From Glutamicibacter protophormiae (GTDB taxonomy: Bacteria; Actinomycetota; Actinomycetes; Actinomycetales; Micrococcaceae): a stretch of 64,000 nt of DNA. The notes under the pieces were generated by a model. That model saw nothing but the letters and a program-made list of their open reading frames with translations. It did no database searches and was not told the DNA's origin. The stretch covers positions 186,001 to 250,000 of the forward strand of contig NZ_BMPH01000001.1 of the NCBI RefSeq assembly GCF_014647495.1, in the 5' to 3' direction. Shown here one piece after another: positions 27,259-36,196 of the stretch. Made by a program: the position numbers and the translations under genes. Position 1 is the stretch's first letter, and every line of letters begins with the position of its first letter.

Positions 27259-27275
27259 TTCTACAAGTTGTCGAA
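27259..27275. promoter_or_regulatory. Putative BlaI operator 2
   Basis: TTCTAC-N5-GTCGAA, one mismatch from the perfect palindrome. Centre about 98 bases upstream of the cydA start. It shares the leading GCGATTTCTAC-like context with operator 3. Confidence 0.5.
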
Positions 27276-27304
27276 ATTGATCTAAGGTGATCGTGTGAGC
27301 CGAT

Positions 27305-27321
27305 TTCTACCAAGCGTAGAA
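27305..27321. promoter_or_regulatory. Putative BlaI operator 3
   Basis: A perfect palindrome TTCTAC-N5-GTAGAA centred 46 bases downstream of operator 2 and about 52 bases upstream of cydA. The TAC/GTA half-sites recall the TACA...TGTA core of known BlaI/MecI operators. Confidence 0.55.
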
Positions 27322-27364
27322 GTTGGCGGCCAACTCAACTCGCGACATATATACAGAGGACCCG

Positions 27365-28966
27365 ATGGATGCATTAGAGATTGCCCGGTGGCAATTTGGC
27401 ATTACAACCGTCTACCACTTCCTAATGGTGCCCTTGACGCTGGGCCTGGGCATGACCGTGGCGGTGCTCCAGACTGTCTGGTACCGCACCGGCAATGAAC
27501 AGTGGCTGCGCATGACCAAGTTCTGGGGCAAGCTGTTCCTGATCAACTTCATCATGGGCGTCGCCACCGGCATTGTCCAGGAATTCCAATTCGGCATGGC
27601 CTGGAGTGAGTACAGCCGATACGTCGGAGACGTTTTCGGCGCCCCGCTGGCCATGGAAGCCTTGCTGGCGTTCTTTGTTGAGTCAACCTTCCTCGGCCTG
27701 TGGATCTTCGGCTGGAAGAAGCTTCCCAAGCTGGTCCACCTGGCAACGATCTGGTGTGCCGCACTCGCCTCGCTGCTCTCCGCCTACTTCATCCTCGTCG
27801 CCAACTCATGGATGCAGCATCCAGTCGGTGCCGAAATCATCGACGGCAAGGCCGTGATGACCGACGCCTGGGCAGTCTTCACCAACAACACCGCACTGAT
27901 CACCTTCCCGCACACGCTCTTCGGCGCGTTCGCCGTTGCCGGCGGATTCCTGCTGGGCATCTCCTGGTTCCACCTCTACCGCCGCCGCAAGGAAGGCATT
28001 GATTCCGTCGACGCCCAGGGGCGGGTTGTCGTTGGAGAAGACCTGAGCAAGGGCAAGAACCGCGACAAGACGGACTACCAGGTCTGGATCAAGTCGCTGC
28101 GTATCGGCGCCGTCGTCGCCATGGTCTCGTTCCTCGGCGTCGCGCTGACCGGCCACGAGCAGGCCAAACTCATGTTCGAGCAGCAGCCGATGAAGATGGC
28201 CTCCGCGGAAGCTGCCTGCCACGACGGCACCGGCTTCTCGGTGCTGACCCTGGGCGACATCACCACACCGGGTTCCACCAGCTGCGATGACATCGTGGCG
28301 ACCTTCGAGCTGCCAGGCCTGCTGTCCTTCCTGGCCAACGGCGACTTCACCACCGAGGTCAAGGGCGTGAATACGCTGATTCCGGAATACCAGGAAAAGT
28401 ACGGCAAGTACTACCCGGAAGATCCGAACTTCGGCCCGTACGCCGGTCAGGAGATCAACTACCTGCCGGTCATGGAGGTCACCTACTGGGGCTTCCGACT
28501 GATGATCACCTTGGGCGGGCTGTCCGCAGTGACCGCGGCCCTGGCCCTGTGGCTGACCCGCAAGGGCACCGTCCCGCAGAGCAAATGGCTTTCGCGCCTG
28601 GCGCTTCTGAGCATCGCGGCTCCGTTCGGCGCGAACTCCGCCGGCTGGATCTTCACCGAGATGGGACGCCAGCCGTTCACCGTGGCGCCTAACCCCCAGA
28701 TGGGCGGAATCGACCAGGTGTTCATGTACACCGCGGCCTCGGTCTCGCCGACGGTCAGCGCGGGGGAGATGCTCTTCTCGCTGATCACCCTGACCCTGGT
28801 CTACGGCGTGCTGCTGGTGGTCGAGCTGGTGCTGCTCACCCGGTACATCCGCGGCGGCATCGGAGCGGCCATGCCGGAGCTGAATGAGACACCGGATACC
28901 AAGAATCCCGACGGTTCGGGCCATGACAAGAACGACGACGGCGACGTACTCGCCTTCGCCTACTAG
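27365..28966 (+). CDS. cydA: Cytochrome bd oxidase subunit I
   Basis: A 533-residue membrane protein that carries hemes b558, b595 and d and oxidises quinol, reducing O2 to water with high affinity. The N-terminus MDALEIARWQFGITTVYHFL includes a conserved heme histidine; multiple transmembrane helices follow; the periplasmic Q-loop and GRQPF (family GRQPW) quinol-site segment are visible. ATG at 27365 has AGAGGA upstream, which decides the start over the longer open frame. It is the first gene of cydA-cydB-cydDC and divergent from blaI. Confidence 0.97.
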   Translation: MDALEIARWQFGITTVYHFLMVPLTLGLGMTVAVLQTVWYRTGNEQWLRMTKFWGKLFLINFIMGVATGIVQEFQFGMAWSEYSRYVGDVFGAPLAMEALLAFFVESTFLGLWIFGWKKLPKLVHLATIWCAALASLLSAYFILVANSWMQHPVGAEIIDGKAVMTDAWAVFTNNTALITFPHTLFGAFAVAGGFLLGISWFHLYRRRKEGIDSVDAQGRVVVGEDLSKGKNRDKTDYQVWIKSLRIGAVVAMVSFLGVALTGHEQAKLMFEQQPMKMASAEAACHDGTGFSVLTLGDITTPGSTSCDDIVATFELPGLLSFLANGDFTTEVKGVNTLIPEYQEKYGKYYPEDPNFGPYAGQEINYLPVMEVTYWGFRLMITLGGLSAVTAALALWLTRKGTVPQSKWLSRLALLSIAAPFGANSAGWIFTEMGRQPFTVAPNPQMGGIDQVFMYTAASVSPTVSAGEMLFSLITLTLVYGVLLVVELVLLTRYIRGGIGAAMPELNETPDTKNPDGSGHDKNDDGDVLAFAY

Positions 28967-28992
28967 TCCGCACCGAACAAAGGAGAAACACC

Positions 28993-30018
28993 ATGGATTG
29001 GCTACCAGCACTCTGGTTCATCCTCATCGCTGTGCTCTGGTGCGGCTACCTGTTCCTTGAAGGGTTCGACCTGGGCGTGGGAATGCTCATCGGCCTGGGA
29101 CGAAACACCGAGAAGCGCAAGCGCGTCCTGCTGAACACCATCGGCCCGGTCTGGGACGGCAACGAAGTCTGGCTGCTCACCGCCGGCGGCGCGACCTTCG
29201 CCGCCTTCCCGCACTGGTACGCCTCGCTGTTCTCGGCGCTGTACATCCCGCTGACCCTCGTGCTCGTGGCGCTGATCTTCCGCGCCGTTTCCATCGAGTA
29301 CCGCGGCAAGGCCAAAACCGCCCGCTCGCTGAAGCTGTGGGATGCCGCCTTGGGTTACGGGTCGCTGGTTGCGGCCTTCGGTGTGGGCGCCATGCTGGCG
29401 CTGACCACCCTGGGGCTGCCGCTGAATGAGAACGGCGACCGCGTGGGCGGACCCTTCGCGTGGCTCACCTGGTACGCGGTGCTCGGCGGCGTGGCCGTCG
29501 TGGCCTTCTGCTGGATCCACGCGCTGGCCTTCGTCCGGTTGAAGACCGACGGTCCGGTCCGCGAACGCGCCGGCACGTTGTTCACCCGCTGGCTGCCGTT
29601 GGCCGTGCTGCCGCTGGTAGCCTGGGTGCTGATCGTGCTGCTGGAGAACGACTCGGCCGTCGGATGGGCCCTGCTCGCTGCCGCGGCGCTGGCGCTGGTT
29701 GTCAGCATCGCCACCGCCCGCGCCGGGCGTGAAGGGGTTTCCTTCATCGCCCTAGGCCTGATGCTCGCCACCGGCGTGGCCGCGATCTTCACCGCAGTGT
29801 TCCCCGTCGTGCTGCCCTCCACCCTGGACCCGGCGTTCAACCTGACGATCTACAACGCTTCCAGCTCGCCCTACACGCTGAAGCTGATGAGCATCGTAGC
29901 TGCCTTCGGCGTCCCGCTGGTCCTGGCCTACCAGTCCTGGAGCTACTGGGTCTTCCGCAAGCGCGTCAAGGAGGAGCACATCCCCGAGGCGCACCACCCG
30001 GAACCGATCGTCAAGTAG
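28993..30018 (+). CDS. cydB: Cytochrome bd oxidase subunit II
   Basis: A 341-residue integral membrane protein with about eight helices that pairs with CydA. The N-terminus MDWLPALWFILIAVLWCGYLFLEGFDLGVG is typical of CydB, as is the segment GPVWDGNEVWLLTAGG. ATG follows AAAGGAGAAACACC, a strong ribosome-binding site. It lies 26 bases after cydA and 36 bases before the cydDC fusion. Confidence 0.97.
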   Translation: MDWLPALWFILIAVLWCGYLFLEGFDLGVGMLIGLGRNTEKRKRVLLNTIGPVWDGNEVWLLTAGGATFAAFPHWYASLFSALYIPLTLVLVALIFRAVSIEYRGKAKTARSLKLWDAALGYGSLVAAFGVGAMLALTTLGLPLNENGDRVGGPFAWLTWYAVLGGVAVVAFCWIHALAFVRLKTDGPVRERAGTLFTRWLPLAVLPLVAWVLIVLLENDSAVGWALLAAAALALVVSIATARAGREGVSFIALGLMLATGVAAIFTAVFPVVLPSTLDPAFNLTIYNASSSPYTLKLMSIVAAFGVPLVLAYQSWSYWVFRKRVKEEHIPEAHHPEPIVK

Positions 30019-30054
30019 CACGCCTCACCGCGGCGACCGAAAGGAACGCACCCC

Positions 30055-33000
30055 ATGCGCACACCGCGCTTCCTGCCCCGAGAGCTGATCGCTCCGCGCC
30101 AGATCGTGATCCTCACCGTGTTCTCGGTGCTCAAGACCCTGGGACTGGTGCTCACCGCCTACGGGCTGGGCCAGTGGATCGCGAACATGGCTTCCGGCCT
30201 CGGCAACAGCCCGCAGCTGCTGATCCTGGCCGCCGCCGGCGTGCTGGGCCGGTCCGCAGGGGTGTGGGGGCTGAACACCAGGGCGCGGCGTATGGGGCTG
30301 GGGGCCAAGGAGCGGATGCGTGCCACCCTGGTGCACACCGCGGCGAGTCGGCCGGGCATCGTCCCGGCCGACTCGGCCGAGCACTCCGTGCCGGTCACCG
30401 CAACCCTTGCAAGCCACGGCATCGACAAGCTCGATGACTACTTCACCAAATTCATTCCGGCGCTCATCGGCGCCATGGTGCTCCCGGCGCTGCTGGGCAT
30501 CTACATCCTGTCCCTGGACTGGATCAGCGCGGTAGTGCTGCTGCTGACCATCCCGCTGGTCCCGGTTTTCATGGCCCTGATCGGGCTGCACACCCAGGAC
30601 ACCCTGGCCGCCTCGCAGTCCAAGCTCGACGCGCTGGCCCATCAGATGTACGAGCTGGCCCAGGGCCTGCCCGCACTGCTGGGCCTGGGCCGCGCCCGCC
30701 GCCACGGCAACGCCATCGCCGCCGTCAGCGAGAGATACCGCCAGGCCACGATGGCCAACCTCAAAACCGTTTTCCTCTCCAGCTTCTGGCTGGAACTGAT
30801 CTCCACCCTCTCGGTGGCCGTGCTGGCCGTGCTGATCGGCGTGCGCCTGGTCGGCGGTAACATGGAACTGGCCCCGGGCCTGGTCATCCTGATCCTGGCC
30901 CCGGAGCTGTTCTCCGCGCTGCGCGAGGTCGGCTCCGCTTACCACGCCGCCGATGACGGGCTGGCCTCCTACCAGCGCTACCGTGCCATTACCGCGGAAC
31001 AGGACAACCACCAGATCCTCTCCCTGGTCCCCGCGACCCCGGGCAGCCTGCTGGAACTGCGCGACGTGTCCATCGGCTACCGCGCCGGCGAACCGGTGCA
31101 CGAGCACCTGGACCTCACCCTGATGCCTGGTCAGCGCAAGCTGCTGTCGACCGCCAGCGGCACCGGCAAGACCACCGTGCTGCGTCTGATCGCCGAGGCC
31201 TGCACCAGCGACAACAGCTTCGACGCGGACCGGGTCGGCGGACAGGTCTACGCGGGCAGCCAGCTGGCCGTCATCAGCCAGCACCCGCAGTTCAACGCCG
31301 CCACCGGCACCGCCCAGCTGGCCCAGGACGTCCCGGACGCCGATGAGCGCCTCGCCGCCGAGTTCTCCGCCCGGCTGGAGCTGGACTCCATGCTGCCCCG
31401 GCAGATCGCCGAATACTCGCCGGGCGAACTGCGCCGGCTGGAGGTGCTGCGCGCGCTGCTGCGCCTGCACAGCGTGCCCGAATGCCGCCTGCTGCTGGCC
31501 GACGAACCCACCGCACACCTCGATGCGGCCAACGCCGCCGCCGTGCGCCAGCTGCTGGCCGAGCTTCCGGAGGGCACCGCGGTGCTGGTGGCCAGCCACG
31601 ACCCGCTGCTGGCGGACGAGTCCGCGCACAAGCTGGAATCCGGCGCGCCGCAGGCCTCCCATCCCGCCGGGGCCCCGACGCACCCGGAGCCCGCGGACCC
31701 GCCGGCGGCCGCCGCCGCCGCAGCAGCCCCGGCCGGGGCCGCGCCGCGCTTCAACCCGCTGCGCGAACTGTTCTCCGGCTACGCCTCGGCCCGCAAGGCC
31801 GCAGTGTATGGCACCATCGGCGTCCTGTGCGCCGTGGCCCTGTCCGCGCTGAGCGGCTGGTTGATCGTCGAATCCAGCTACCAGCCGGCCATCTTGCACC
31901 TGACCGTCGCCTTCGTCATGGTCCGCACCCTGGGCATCGGCCGCGCCGCCTTCCGCTACCTGGAACAGCTGGCCATCCACGACGCGGTGCTCGCCTATGC
32001 CGGGGCGCTGCGCGAGAAGATCTGGACCTCCATGGTCGCCAACCCCGCCCGCTGGGGACTGGTCAGCCGTTCCTCGGTGGTGCTGCGCTTCCTGCTGGCC
32101 GAGGTCGACGAACTGCGCGACCTGCTGGCCCGCGTGCTGTTTCCCCCGATCCAGGCCGTCGCGGTCTGGACCGCCGGCATCGCCGTGCTGTTCTACCTCC
32201 AGCCCGCCTTCGGCGCCGCCGCGCTGGCCGCCGGGCTGCTGCTGGCATTCCCGGGCCGCTGGCTCGTGCGCCGGGTCGAGGGCCTGCACCTGGCCCGCCA
32301 GCTGGCCCACCGGCTGTCCGTGAACCAGGGCGTGCTGGGCATCCTGCGCAACCAGGGCTCGCTGCGCGCCTACGGGTCGCTGACCCGGGTGCTGGAAAAG
32401 CTTTCCCGCGAGGAATCGGAAAATACCGCGGCCTCCCGGCGCCACGCGCTCGGCCAGGGCCTGGCCCCGGCCCTGGGCGCCCTGCTCAGCGGCGCGCTGG
32501 CCATCGCCTGCGCGGGGCTGTCCACCAGCTCGGCCTCCTTCACGGCGCTCGCCGTGCTCCTGGCCCTGGCCCTGGGTGAATCCGCCACCGCGGCGCTGGC
32601 TGCGGTGCAGCAGGGCCGGGCCCTGAAGGAGCTGACCACGACCCTCGGTTCCCGGGGTGTGGGCGGCGGGGAAGCGGCGCCGGCCGGCCTGCGCGAGAAC
32701 TCCCCGGCCGGGGCCCCCGCGGTATGCGGTTTCGTGCTGGAGGACGTGTCGCTGGGCTACGGCCCGCAGGCCCCGGTCGTCGAGCAGCTGACCGCCCGCA
32801 TCGAGCCTGGCCAGTGGACCGCGCTGACCGGACCTTCCGGTTCGGGCAAATCCACGGTGCTCACCGCGTTGCTCGGGGCGCTGCCGCTGGAGGGCGGGCG
32901 CCTGGCCGCGCTGGACGCCGACGGGCGGGAGCACCCCTTCGCCGCAGCGAACCCGGACTCGGTGGCATGGTGCCCGCAGGAGGCGCACCTGTTCGACTCC

Positions 33001-33393
33001 ACGCTGCGCCGCAACCTGCTGCTGGGCGCCGCCGACGAGGCGCAGGTATCCGACGCGCAGCTGCGGGACGTGCTGGAGCAGGTCGGACTGGGTGGCTGGC
33101 TTGCCGCCCAGCCCGAGGGCCTGGATACCCGCATCGGCACCGGCGGCCACCGGCTTTCCGGCGGCCAGCGCTGCAAGCTCGCCGTCGCCCGCGCCTTGGT
33201 GGGCGGGCACCAGGTGATTCTGCTGGATGAGCCCACCGCGCACCTGGGCCAGGACGAATCCGTCGAACTGATGCAGACCCTGCGCGCGGCGCTTGAAGGA
33301 CGCACCGTCGTGCTGATCACCCACGATGAGCAGCTGGCCGGCGGCTGCGAGGGCAGGATCCGGCTGCAGGCCAAGCTGGCCCCCACCGCCTGA
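30055..33393 (+). CDS. cydDC: CydDC fusion, thiol reductant ABC exporter
   Basis: A 1112-residue fusion of the two half-transporters CydD and CydC that export glutathione/cysteine-type thiols or heme-related cargo needed to assemble cytochrome bd. The first half has membrane helices (about 20-320) and an ATPase near 335-530 with Walker A TASGTGKTT, Walker B LLLADEPTAH and an unusual SPGEL where LSGGQ is expected. An Ala/Pro-rich linker (about 535-560) leads to the second half, with helices near 575-850 and an ATPase with GPSGSGKST, LSGGQRCKLAVARAL and VILLDEPTAH. The fusion is known in other actinobacteria. It is the last gene of the cyd operon. Confidence 0.93.
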   Translation: MRTPRFLPRELIAPRQIVILTVFSVLKTLGLVLTAYGLGQWIANMASGLGNSPQLLILAAAGVLGRSAGVWGLNTRARRMGLGAKERMRATLVHTAASRPGIVPADSAEHSVPVTATLASHGIDKLDDYFTKFIPALIGAMVLPALLGIYILSLDWISAVVLLLTIPLVPVFMALIGLHTQDTLAASQSKLDALAHQMYELAQGLPALLGLGRARRHGNAIAAVSERYRQATMANLKTVFLSSFWLELISTLSVAVLAVLIGVRLVGGNMELAPGLVILILAPELFSALREVGSAYHAADDGLASYQRYRAITAEQDNHQILSLVPATPGSLLELRDVSIGYRAGEPVHEHLDLTLMPGQRKLLSTASGTGKTTVLRLIAEACTSDNSFDADRVGGQVYAGSQLAVISQHPQFNAATGTAQLAQDVPDADERLAAEFSARLELDSMLPRQIAEYSPGELRRLEVLRALLRLHSVPECRLLLADEPTAHLDAANAAAVRQLLAELPEGTAVLVASHDPLLADESAHKLESGAPQASHPAGAPTHPEPADPPAAAAAAAAPAGAAPRFNPLRELFSGYASARKAAVYGTIGVLCAVALSALSGWLIVESSYQPAILHLTVAFVMVRTLGIGRAAFRYLEQLAIHDAVLAYAGALREKIWTSMVANPARWGLVSRSSVVLRFLLAEVDELRDLLARVLFPPIQAVAVWTAGIAVLFYLQPAFGAAALAAGLLLAFPGRWLVRRVEGLHLARQLAHRLSVNQGVLGILRNQGSLRAYGSLTRVLEKLSREESENTAASRRHALGQGLAPALGALLSGALAIACAGLSTSSASFTALAVLLALALGESATAALAAVQQGRALKELTTTLGSRGVGGGEAAPAGLRENSPAGAPAVCGFVLEDVSLGYGPQAPVVEQLTARIEPGQWTALTGPSGSGKSTVLTALLGALPLEGGRLAALDADGREHPFAAANPDSVAWCPQEAHLFDSTLRRNLLLGAADEAQVSDAQLRDVLEQVGLGGWLAAQPEGLDTRIGTGGHRLSGGQRCKLAVARALVGGHQVILLDEPTAHLGQDESVELMQTLRAALEGRTVVLITHDEQLAGGCEGRIRLQAKLAPTA

Positions 33394-33425
33394 CACGGCG
33401 CACCGCCGGCCGCAGGCCGAACGCA

Positions 33426-33470
33426 GACAAGCCCGGGACCGGTTCATGCAGAACCGGTCCCGGGCTTGTC
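33426..33470. terminator. Long palindromic hairpin between cydDC and parC
   Basis: A perfect 20-bp inverted repeat (33426-33445 and 33451-33470) with a 5-base loop between two converging genes. It lacks a U-tract on either strand but would form a very stable hairpin in both transcripts. Confidence 0.75.
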
Positions 33471-33502
33471 CGCTGCCATCTGCCGATGGCCGGCAGGAAC
33501 TG

Positions 33503-36097
33503 CTAGAGCACGACCCCGCCGTCATCGAAGGGCAAGGTGTCCTCGCCCGGCTGCACCGACGGACGGGTCGACGGCGCCGCCGGAGGCAGCGGGGATGAGG
33601 CCGGCGCCGCAACGGTGCCCAGGTTCAGTGAACCGCCCAGGATGTTGATGCTCTGCGCCAGCGGGGCGCCTGAGCCGTCGCGCTTGCCGAACTCGGTCGG
33701 CAGGGCACGCACCACGCCGGCCGCGGAGCTGGCGCGGGCCGGACCGTGCCCGGCATAACCCAGGACCAGGTAGTCCTCGCCCTTGACGAAGCGGTGGGCG
33801 CGCACGCCGGCCGTGGCGCGGCCCTTGGCGGGGAACTCGCTGAACTCGGTCAGCTTCACCGACTGGCCGGAGGTGCCCGGCAGGGTCTGGGAGCCGGCGG
33901 CGATGGTCGCCACCACCGCATCCTCGGCTCCGGCACGGACCACCCCGAAGTAGATGACCTTGTCCTCGGCGCCGAGCTTGATGCCGGCCATGCCGCGGCC
34001 GGTGCGGCCCTGGGCGCGCACGGCGGAAGCGCCGAAGCGCAGCAGCTGCGCCTGGCGGGTCAGGAACACCAGCTCGTCCTCGTCCTCGGCCGGGGCCGCG
34101 GCCACCACCGTGTCCCCGTCCTTGAGGGTGATGGCCTCGAACTCGTCGCGGTTCAGCGGGTAGTCCGGGGTCACCCGCTTGACCACACCCAGCTCGGTGC
34201 CGATGGCGACGACCTTGTTCAACGGCAGCAGCGCCACCGCCTGCTCGCCCTTGGGCAGCTTCAGGAAGTCGGCCACGGCCACCCCCTGGGCCAGCTGCGG
34301 GAAGCCGTGCATTTCCGGCAGCACCGGCACGTCGATCAGCGAGATGCGGATCATCCGGCCGGTGGAGGTCAGGGCGCCGATCTCGCCGCGCGCGGTGGAC
34401 GCGACCTGGGAGAGCAGCACGTCGTGCTTGATGCGGGCCGCGGAGAAGTCCAGCGCGGCGCGGTCATGGGTGCGGGCGATCTGGCCGGTGGCCGAGAGCA
34501 GCACCCAGCAGGGGCTGTCGGCTACTTCCATGGCCAAGGTGGCCTTCTTGCCCGAGCCGACGGCCTCCGGCAGTGCGGTGCCCTTCAGCGGCTGCAGCTG
34601 GGCGCTCTTGGAGAGCTTGGTGCGGCGCGGGGTGCCGAAGGTCTGCGCCATCTCGTCCAGCTCGCTGGAGACCAGCTCGCGCAGCAGCGCGTCGGAGTCC
34701 AGGATGGCGCGCAGCTCTTCGATCTCCTTGCGCAGCTGCTCGGCCTCGGTCTCCAGCTCCAGCCGGGAGTACTTGGTCAGCTGGCGCAGGCGCAGCTCAA
34801 GGATGTGGTTCGCCTGGGGCTCGGAGAGGTCGAAGACCGTCATGAGCCGCTCGCGCGCCTCGGCCGTCTGCTCGGAGGAGCGGATGATGGCGATGACGTC
34901 GTCGATGTCCACGATCGCGATCAGCAGGCCCTCGACCAGGTGCAGGCGGTCCTCGCGCTTGGCCAGACGGAAGGCGGTGCGGCGGCGCACCACGTCCACG
35001 CGGTGGTCCACGTAGACGGTCAGCAGTTCGCGCAGGCCCAGGGTCTGCGGCTGCCCGTTGACCAGCGCCACGTTGTTGATGCCGAAGGAGTCCTCCAGCG
35101 GGGTGTGCTTGTAGAGGCTGGCGAGCACCGCATTCGGGTTGAAGCCGTTCTTCAGCTCGATGACCAGCTTCAGGCCGTTGTGGCGGTCGGTCAGGTCCAC
35201 GACGTCGGAGACGCCGGAGATCTTCTTGTTGTTCACCCCGTCCTTGATCTTCTCGATGATCTTTTCCGGGCCCACGCCGTAGGGCAGCTCGGTGACCACG
35301 AGCGCGGACTTGCGGGCGGAGACCTTTTCCAGGGCCACGGTGGCGCGGGTGCGGAACAGGCCGCGGCCGGTGCGGTAGGCGTCATGGACGCCGTCGAGCC
35401 CCACGATCGTGCCGCCGGAGGGCAGGTCCGGGCCCGGCACGAACTTCATCAGGTCCTCGACGGTGGCATCGGGCTCCACCAGCAGGTGCTGGGCCGCCGC
35501 GACGACCTCGCCCAGGTTGTGCGGGGCCATGTTCGTGGCCATGCCCACGGCGATGCCGGTGGTGCCATTGACCAAGAGGTTCGGGAAGGCGGCCGGGAGC
35601 ACTTCTGGCTGCATGAACTGGTTGTCGTAGTTCGGGACGAAATTGACCACATCCTCGTCCAGGTTCGCCGTCATGGCCACCGCGGAGGCCGCCAGCCGGG
35701 CCTCGGTGTAGCGGGCCGCCGCCGGGCCGTCGTCCAGCGAACCGAAGTTGCCGTGGCCGTCGATCAGCGGCAGGCGCAGCGCGAAGTCCTGGGACAGGCG
35801 CACCATCGCGTCGTAGATGGCGGTGTCGCCGTGCGGGTGCAGCTTGCCCATCACCTCGCCGACCACGCGGGCCGACTTCACGTGGCCCTTCTCCGGGCGC
35901 AGTCCCATCTGCGCCATCTGGAACAGGATGCGCCGCTGCACCGGCTTCAGGCCGTCGCGGGCATCGGGCAGCGCACGCGAATAGATGACGGAGTAGGCGT
36001 ACTCCAGGAACGAAGATTCCATTTCGCTGGTGACATCGATGTCGACAATGTTCTCCACGAAATCCGCGGGGAGATCTTCAGACTTCTTTCGAGCCAT
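33503..36097 (-). CDS. parC: Type IIA topoisomerase subunit A (ParC/GyrA-like)
   Basis: An 864-residue DNA-cleaving subunit. The N-terminal segment has SRALPDARDGLKPVQRRIL, the quinolone-determining region HPHGDTAIYDAMVRLSQ and the catalytic tyrosine in AARYTEARL; a coiled-coil arm follows and the C-terminal third forms beta-pinwheel repeats with an acidic low-complexity tail. No GyrA box (QRRGGKG) is visible in the C-terminal domain, supporting topoisomerase IV rather than gyrase. Its partner parE is 8 kb away on the other strand, with the cyd cluster between them. Confidence 0.9.
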   Translation of the reverse strand: MARKKSEDLPADFVENIVDIDVTSEMESSFLEYAYSVIYSRALPDARDGLKPVQRRILFQMAQMGLRPEKGHVKSARVVGEVMGKLHPHGDTAIYDAMVRLSQDFALRLPLIDGHGNFGSLDDGPAAARYTEARLAASAVAMTANLDEDVVNFVPNYDNQFMQPEVLPAAFPNLLVNGTTGIAVGMATNMAPHNLGEVVAAAQHLLVEPDATVEDLMKFVPGPDLPSGGTIVGLDGVHDAYRTGRGLFRTRATVALEKVSARKSALVVTELPYGVGPEKIIEKIKDGVNNKKISGVSDVVDLTDRHNGLKLVIELKNGFNPNAVLASLYKHTPLEDSFGINNVALVNGQPQTLGLRELLTVYVDHRVDVVRRRTAFRLAKREDRLHLVEGLLIAIVDIDDVIAIIRSSEQTAEARERLMTVFDLSEPQANHILELRLRQLTKYSRLELETEAEQLRKEIEELRAILDSDALLRELVSSELDEMAQTFGTPRRTKLSKSAQLQPLKGTALPEAVGSGKKATLAMEVADSPCWVLLSATGQIARTHDRAALDFSAARIKHDVLLSQVASTARGEIGALTSTGRMIRISLIDVPVLPEMHGFPQLAQGVAVADFLKLPKGEQAVALLPLNKVVAIGTELGVVKRVTPDYPLNRDEFEAITLKDGDTVVAAAPAEDEDELVFLTRQAQLLRFGASAVRAQGRTGRGMAGIKLGAEDKVIYFGVVRAGAEDAVVATIAAGSQTLPGTSGQSVKLTEFSEFPAKGRATAGVRAHRFVKGEDYLVLGYAGHGPARASSAAGVVRALPTEFGKRDGSGAPLAQSINILGGSLNLGTVAAPASSPLPPAAPSTRPSVQPGEDTLPFDDGGVVL

Positions 36098-36196
36098 GAC
36101 CCTGTAATTCCTTCATCTGCATAACTTTTCGCTTAAGTCGCCGGCTGATCGTGTTCCTACTGGGCACAATGTCGAAGTCGCGACTATCCTAAGCCT

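Larger units (their letters stand above)
26945..27364. promoter_or_regulatory. blaI-cydA intergenic regulatory region
   Basis: 420 bases without a credible gene, AT-richer than the surroundings. It carries three related palindromes (27051-27067, 27259-27275, 27305-27321) and an additional imperfect one near 27030 (TTGTAGCGACAA). I see no clear sigma-70 -35/-10 pair. The cydA ribosome-binding site AGAGGA is at 27355-27360. Confidence 0.7.

Noticed and set aside
30025-33612. Very long minus-strand open frame (1195 codons) opposite cydDC
   Set aside because: It is antisense to a clear CydDC fusion, is rich in Gly/Gln/Arg/His without any domain pattern and arises from high GC at third codon positions.
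33746-36124. Plus-strand open frame opposite parC
   Set aside because: It is a shadow of ParC, whose catalytic motifs are clear on the minus strand.
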